NCBI RefSeq assembly: GCF_030272615.1
Contig: NC_081413.1
Coordinates: forward strand, 182,164,951 to 182,228,950
Source: Cryptomeria japonica
Taxonomy: Eukaryota > Streptophyta > Pinopsida > Cupressales > Cupressaceae
Reading direction: 5' to 3'
Length of the DNA stretch: 64,000 nucleotides
In this document: positions 58,696 through 64,000 of the stretch, piece after piece
Numbering within the stretch: position 1 is the first letter of the stretch
Layout of the letters: every line of letters begins with the position of its first letter
The notes under the pieces: generated by a model
What the model saw: only the letters and a program-made list of their open reading frames with translations
Databases searched by the model: none
What the model was told of the DNA's origin: nothing
Translations under genes and position numbers: made by a program

Positions 58696-60870
58696 GTTGG
58701 CATACCACTGATAAAACATGCTAGTATCTCTTATCCAACTACCACACTGAAAACTATCATTGCATCCACTACCATTAAACATCTGAAACCCATGCAATGA
58801 CTGAAATTGTTGATTATTGTGTGACATGCATGTGTCACGCTCATCAAAAATTATACCAGCATGCTGCCCACGACACATATCCTAACTGAAACCACTATCA
58901 CACAATGTAAAAACACCACTCAGCTGAGAAAACAAAAACTCATGATCAGGCACACAACTGAGAATGTAGGTTTCATTCAAAGGATTAGTTTTCTCATCAA
59001 AAGAGGAACTCTCAAAAGAACTCAACCTCCCACTATACACATTAAGAAAGTTGTTATCAAGAGAAGAAAAAGGATCACAATTGATCCTCTAATGCAACTG
59101 CAAATTGTCAAACTGAAGAGAAACTTCATCCTTTTGCTCTAGGTCCCATTTGATGTCATGTATATCAGCAACTTGGATGCATTTTGGATTATCACATTCA
59201 CTTTTCATTGATCCCTCATATGCATGCATTTTGTCTTCCCACTCAAACAAGAGCTCACCACCATGGGGTTCAACACACTAGGTTGGGGGTTGGCATCCAT
59301 TTTTTAAATTGGATTCATCATCACACTCACCTAGCCCATCAGTACTATGCTCATGGCTACAACAAGACACTTCCCCTTCATGTGCACTATCACTAGAATC
59401 CATACACATGTTGTCAAAACAAAAATTAGATTTTCTATCAGCATGCACATCCTCTTCATCAACGCACATGTCATAGTTTAATTCAAATAATCCCATGCAT
59501 TCAAACCTTTTGTCTACTTGCATATTAGCTGCTTCAAACATGGGATAGGGATTAACAATAGGTGCATTTTTTGAAGCTTCATAAGAGACAACCTCACTGT
59601 CAAAATCCAAATCAGCAAGGTGCAAGAATTGATTACTCTTTCCTTGTGCATATTACAGGTACTCCACTGCTAGCAAGTCTGAGATCCCTTCATTGCTGAT
59701 AGAACATGTGTCCTCTTGCTCACTCATGTGTCCCATACTTCTGTCCTCTTCAAATGAAAGCCCACTGGATTCATGAGACCATGTATTTATCATGTTATGG
59801 GAGATTGTATCTCAAACAACCTTCTCAAAATCATAGTTACCATCTGGGAAAGAATGTTGACCCTTATGGTGTTCTTCTTCAACTTTACTAAGGTTGTCAT
59901 AACATTCATTTTTAGTTTCAAACTCTTCAACCAACTGTTGTTCACAAGTGTTGTCATCTTCACCATGTTGATCATATGATTTGTCTTCTACAATGTAGTG
60001 AGAACTAATGTCATCCTGTGCATTCTCAGCATGTTCTTTCTCAACTTTGACATTATCAGCATGCAAGCTTTCATTACCAAGTTGCACCTTAGACTTGACA
60101 CCCTCAAATAGGTCAATCCATGCAATCATATCATTCATACTTGTTGGTTTTGATTTTCTTGGCCAATGAACAACACTAGGTTTGTAGACTTGTAAAAATA
60201 AGTCTACCCATTTAGATTCTTGAAGCATGAAGCTCATTGGGACACTTCAAAGTGCTTCCAAAAATCTAGACAACAATGCATAAGTTTTCTCACCCACTTG
60301 TTTTTTCATGTCTAGCTGAGCACTGACATACACCATGGGGTTCACAACATAGTAGCTTTGTTCTTGTGCTATTTTGGGCTGATAAAGATGCTCATACTAC
60401 TGAAAATCAAAAGCTGGGACAACAAGGACACTTATGTCTTGAAATCCATATTCAACTCTTGCCACTTGTTTCTCTTGTGCATACATTACATCTTCACATG
60501 TTGGAGTATTTTGAGAAATAAGAGGTTGTTCACAACTAATAGTACCATCACTGAATCTTTCCAAGAACAACCTCCTAAAGCAATCCCATGAAAACACACT
60601 TTCTGTTGCTAAACTTTCATACTAGTCCTTTGCACCATCCTTCAATGATCTCACAAAGAACTTCATGACTATGTCTTCATTACAAATCTGAAAGTCTTCA
60701 ACAAACTCACTGAATGGCTGAATATGGTGTAGTGTTGACTGAGATCCATGCGCATGAAAAAAAGGCACTTGATCCTTAAACTCAATGGGGAAGGAATGTG
60801 AGTACCCTTCAATGTTTCTGAAACTTAGAGGCCTATACCTCTCAAGGAAGAACACCCTTCTAGGTGGACC
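58696..60870 (-). pseudogene. E5 gag-type ORF with long C-terminal extension
   Basis: One frame with no frameshift from about 60,870 to 58,696 (over 700 codons), broken only by stops at 60,622, 60,397, 60,246 (TGA), 59,812 (TGA), 59,654 (TAA), 59,278, 59,093 and 58,882 (TAG). The Gag-like core is in the first part: FRNIEGYSHSFPIEFKDQVP, FSEFVEDFQICNEDIVMKFF, then YESLATESVFSWDCFRRLFL and ERFSDGTISC. The extension is acidic and rich in Cys and His (FDNMCMDSSDSAHEGEVSCC, CMSHNNQQFQ), without a recognised domain. No protease, RT or integrase follows, so E5 is a gag-only (TR-GAG-like) element. Confidence 0.7.
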
Positions 60871-61554
60871 TTGAAGCTATTAATCACTCATTATGCCTGG
60901 GACAACATAATGACCATACATCTTGCTTGCCTCTTGAAGCTTCTCACACAAACTTTGTAGTCACACATGACTTGATAATATTTTACAACAAGATCTTAAG
61001 AAAAAGCAATACATAAGACTGAAAATCAAACTTAAGACCTCTTCAATGAACCTACTAACAACATAACACACTTCTCTTTATCATAAATCAATAACTGAAA
61101 CATACAACTAAGAAGTATGATAACTAGAACTCTAAAACATTCCCTTTTAACAAGTGCTACAACACTGAATAAGGGAACATTACAAAACTTTAAACTTTTT
61201 GGTTTTGAAAATTTCTTCAAGAGAAGAATGCTTGGAAAAGTTGCAGCAGTTGGTCTCTTGCTTCTTATTGAGAACTCCTTCATAGCTGGAGCTCCTCTTT
61301 GTTCATTATCAGGTTCTTTTCAGGATAGAGTTGCCACCTCCTTGCAGAGGTACAAATTTTAGAACAACAAACAGCTATTCAAAACAATTTTATCATTCTG
61401 GGTCTTCTCCAATAGCAGAGATTTGATTTTTCTTCATACAAGCTGCTACAAGAGACCTTCTAAGCTGAAAACCATGCAACCAAAGACTCATGGGCAGCCA
61501 ACTAAGCTTGAACAAACTTTTCTTTTAAGACTCTCCCCAACAAAGTCACCATTC
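60871..61554 (-). other. E5 leader and candidate primer-binding site
   Basis: In element sense TGGTGACTTTGTTGGGGA near 61,534-61,551 resembles the plant gypsy primer-binding sequence TGGCGACTCTGCTGGGGA. The remaining leader has no supported gene. The Gag frame starts near MYGHYVVPGIMSD. Confidence 0.5.
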
Positions 61555-62503
61555 TATTGGTTCCCAAATCAATAGTCCTCAAGTCTTAGAGGAATTGCCA
61601 CTAACTCATCGACAGACTCAGGGAAGGATTTGGCCAACGAACGAGATTTAGTCACAAGACTGATATCTCCTGCACTTTTTGCTTCGTGAGACCAAAGTAG
61701 GTGAACCTATGCAATGTCCTATCACTTTCATCTTCAAAACACTCTTGACATTACATGTAGCAAATCATCTCAATGAAAGATACTAAGGAAGATGAATAAA
61801 CTCCTGGTTGTGGCTTTAACCTTAGTTTGTAAGCATATAAGAACTCATTGAGGAGGGGTTTTCTACACTAATCCTACTCCTAATGCAAAAAGAAAAGCAA
61901 AAAGTAAAAAGATTCATTTGGAAATGGGTTCTAAAAACTGGAAACAACCCCATGCCCAATGTCATGTATGGGCAGCATAGTCTACTCTCAGCACGCAACC
62001 TTACACCTCGATATCTTTAAATTGCAACCACATAAATCCTAGCATCAATGCCTAAAATCAGTACCCATTAGCTTGGTTTTTCCCTACAATCATACTTAAG
62101 ACCCTACATACAAAAGATACTATTCATTATCCCATTCAAGCACTTTAATCTCTTCTTTGAAGAGAAGCCAAAATAGAATAAACACCAGGCTTGTTGGAAC
62201 AAAACACACAATCCTTGATAGTCTCTTTCATGAACAACATTGTCACATATAGGAGACAATAGCATGAGAAACCTATATTCTTTACTTGCATAAAATTATT
62301 ACAAGCACTAAAAGTGCAAAGCATACATAAACTGAAAATAACTCTAACTATCATAAAAATCTTGCACACTTGCATGGAAGCCCTGCTTCCAAGAAAACTT
62401 ACATTCAGAATCTTTTTTTAGAAGAAGAGAAGAAAGATATATCATTAGAGAGAAGAAAACCCTAATGAAACCCTAAAAGAATCTCAGAAAGCCATTTCTT
62501 CAA
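61555..62503 (-). repeat. E5 right LTR (5' LTR), truncated
   Basis: Matches 23,138-24,083 in order (GGAATTGCCACTAAC, TTGGCCAAC, CAAGACTGA...ATCTCCT, GTGTGCAAGATTTTTATGA in reverse). The outer two thirds present at 24,084-26,073 are absent, and at 62,503 the LTR is cut by the start of the 358-bp tandem array. Confidence 0.65.
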
Positions 62504-62506
62504 TTC

Positions 62507-63825
62507 ATGGCACTTGCAAATGATCTATTTGAACCTAGAAGGTCATGTGAGGGCCCTCTACAATAGCCTATATTGTATTTTCAAGATTTGGAGTGGTTTT
62601 TAAAGGGAAACAATTTTTTAGTTGATGCAAAAATCATTAGATGTATTCAATGAAAATTTGCAACGGGGCCAAATTCTCATTTTGTTCAATGTGGGAAAGA
62701 ACCATCAATTCCAACACATTTAGTTAGGTGTATTTACCTTAGGTGTTCTCCTATTTTGCCTCTCAAGTTGGTTGAATGCTCAGGACTAGATCGTAGCAGT
62801 GGTGTCCCTTGAGCACCCTAAGTGCGAAAAATTGTCAAACTTTGACAGGTTGTATCTCAGAATCCATGGCACTTGTGAATGATACATTTGAACCTATAGG
62901 ATCGCATGAGAGCCCTCTATAATAGGCTATCTCAGATTTTCAATATTCAGAGCAGTTTTCCTAAGGCATAAATTTTTCAATTGATGCAAAAATCATCAGA
63001 TGCATTCAATGAAAAGTTGCAACGGGGCTAAATTCTTGTTCAATTCACTGTGGGTGCAAACCGTCAGTTCAAACACATCCAGTTAGACATTTTTACCCTA
63101 GGAATTCTCCTATTTTAACTCCCAAGTTGGTCGAATTCTCAGGACTAGATCATACTAGTGTTATCCCTTGAGACCTTAAGTGCAAAAACTTGTCAAACTT
63201 TGACAAGTTGTATCTTGGAATCTATGGCACTTGTGAATGATCCCTTTGAACCTACAAGGTCATGTGAGGGCCCTCTATAATAGTGTGCCTTGGATTTTCA
63301 ATATTTGGAACAGTTTTCTTAGAGCAGCAATTTTTAGTAGATGAAAAAATCATGAGATGCATTCAATGAAAAGTTTCAATGAGGCCAAATTCTCATTTTG
63401 TTCATCATGGAAGTGAACTATCAGTTCCAATACGTTCAATTAAACATTTTTACCCTAGGAGTACTCTTGTTTTGCCTCCCAAGTCGGTTGAATGGTCAAC
63501 ACCAAATCTTAGCAACGTTGTCCTTTGAGCACCCTAAGTGTGAAAAATTATCAAACTTTGATAAGTTGTATCTCTGAATCTGTGGCACTTGTGAATGATC
63601 TATTTGAACCTACAGGGTCACATGAGGGCCCTCTACAATTGCCTGTCTCATATTTTATAGATTCAAAGTGAGTTTCCTAGGGCAACAATTATCAGTTGGT
63701 GCAAAAATTGTTAGATGCATTCAATGAAAAGTTGTACAAACCGTCAGTTCCAACACATCTGGTAAATCATTTTTACCCTAGGCATGCTCTTGTTTTGCCT
63801 CCCAACTTGGTTGAACACTAAGGAT
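62507..63825. repeat. Tandem array, ~358-bp period, about 3.7 units
   Basis: Unit starts by the motif ATGGCACTTG (GTGGCACTTG in the last): 62,507, 62,866, 63,224 and 63,582, i.e. spacings of 359, 358 and 358 bp. Each unit carries GATCTATTTGAACCT-like, GAGGGCCCTCTA, ATTCAATGAAAAGTTGCAA and CTTGAGCACCCTAAGTG-like blocks. The last unit has a deletion near 63,735. It starts abruptly at the cut E5 LTR. Confidence 0.9.
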
Positions 63826-64000
63826 CATACCCCACTATTTCCCTAGTGAACATTTGACAACCCTAATGAATGTAGTAACAAAATGATAATGAGGATGAAA
63901 AGGATAAATATAAACTAACAAGCCTATATTAAGTCATAATGAACCTAGGAGAACCCTAATGAATTTAGGGAAGCACTAATGATCATGATCATCATTATTT
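63826..64000. other. No feature recognised
   Basis: AT-rich, with repeated AACCCTAATGAA wording. Nothing coding. Confidence 0.5.

Noticed and set aside
59706-59979. Plus-strand ORFs opposite E5 gag
   Set aside because: Antisense shadows of the continuous minus-strand gag frame.

Overview
This window looks like intergenic DNA of a large, repeat-rich land-plant genome. The signs are an initiator-tRNA-Met primer-binding site in a complete Ty1/copia element, Sirevirus-style purine-tract clusters, Ty3/gypsy elements with dual RNase H domains (Tat/Ogre-like), very long LTRs, and almost no host gene sequence. A gymnosperm would fit this density and element style, but that is a guess and the species cannot be named from sequence alone. 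Almost every base belongs to LTR retrotransposons, their fragments, solo LTRs or tandem repeats.

Layout. 1-0.86 kb: an acidic, probably spliced coding remnant, followed by a (TA)n tract. 1.5-8.9 kb: minus-strand gypsy element E1 (integrase to ORF1, primer-binding site, 1.66-kb 5' LTR). 8.9-13.2 kb: 3' part of a Sirevirus-like copia element C1 with a long accessory ORF. 13.2-16.6 kb: 3' part of a second Sirevirus-like element C2 (RT, RNase H, LTR). 16.6-18.6 kb: a 21-bp minisatellite split by a solo LTR. 19.4-22.2 kb: two more related LTRs. 22.28-22.95 kb: four exon-like blocks that look like the 3' end of a spliced gene. 23.1-26.9 and 58.7-62.5 kb: two parts of a gag-only gypsy element E5. 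26.9-58.7 kb: a nested block holding an inverted partial element E4, the Tat-like element E2 (split by an intact copia insertion C3 at 40,209-46,090, with 5-bp target duplication), and a pol-less element E3 in tandem with E2. 62.5-63.8 kb: a tandem array with a ~358-bp period.

How the parts relate. E2 encodes Gag, protease, a G-patch domain, RT, two RNase H domains and integrase. E3 and E4 share its primer-binding site and long leader, and E3 also its LTR type, but carry a different gag-like ORF and no pol. That is the relationship expected of non-autonomous elements mobilised by an autonomous partner. All coding regions are dead. The premature stops are almost all TGA, TAG or TAA where CGA, CAG or CAA is expected, often with no frameshift over several kilobases, and in three cases a second copy in this window keeps the unmutated codon. 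This fits decay by deamination of methylated cytosine.

Limits. Alignments were done by eye. LTR boundaries are firm for C3, E1 (5' LTR) and E3 (5' LTR), and approximate elsewhere.
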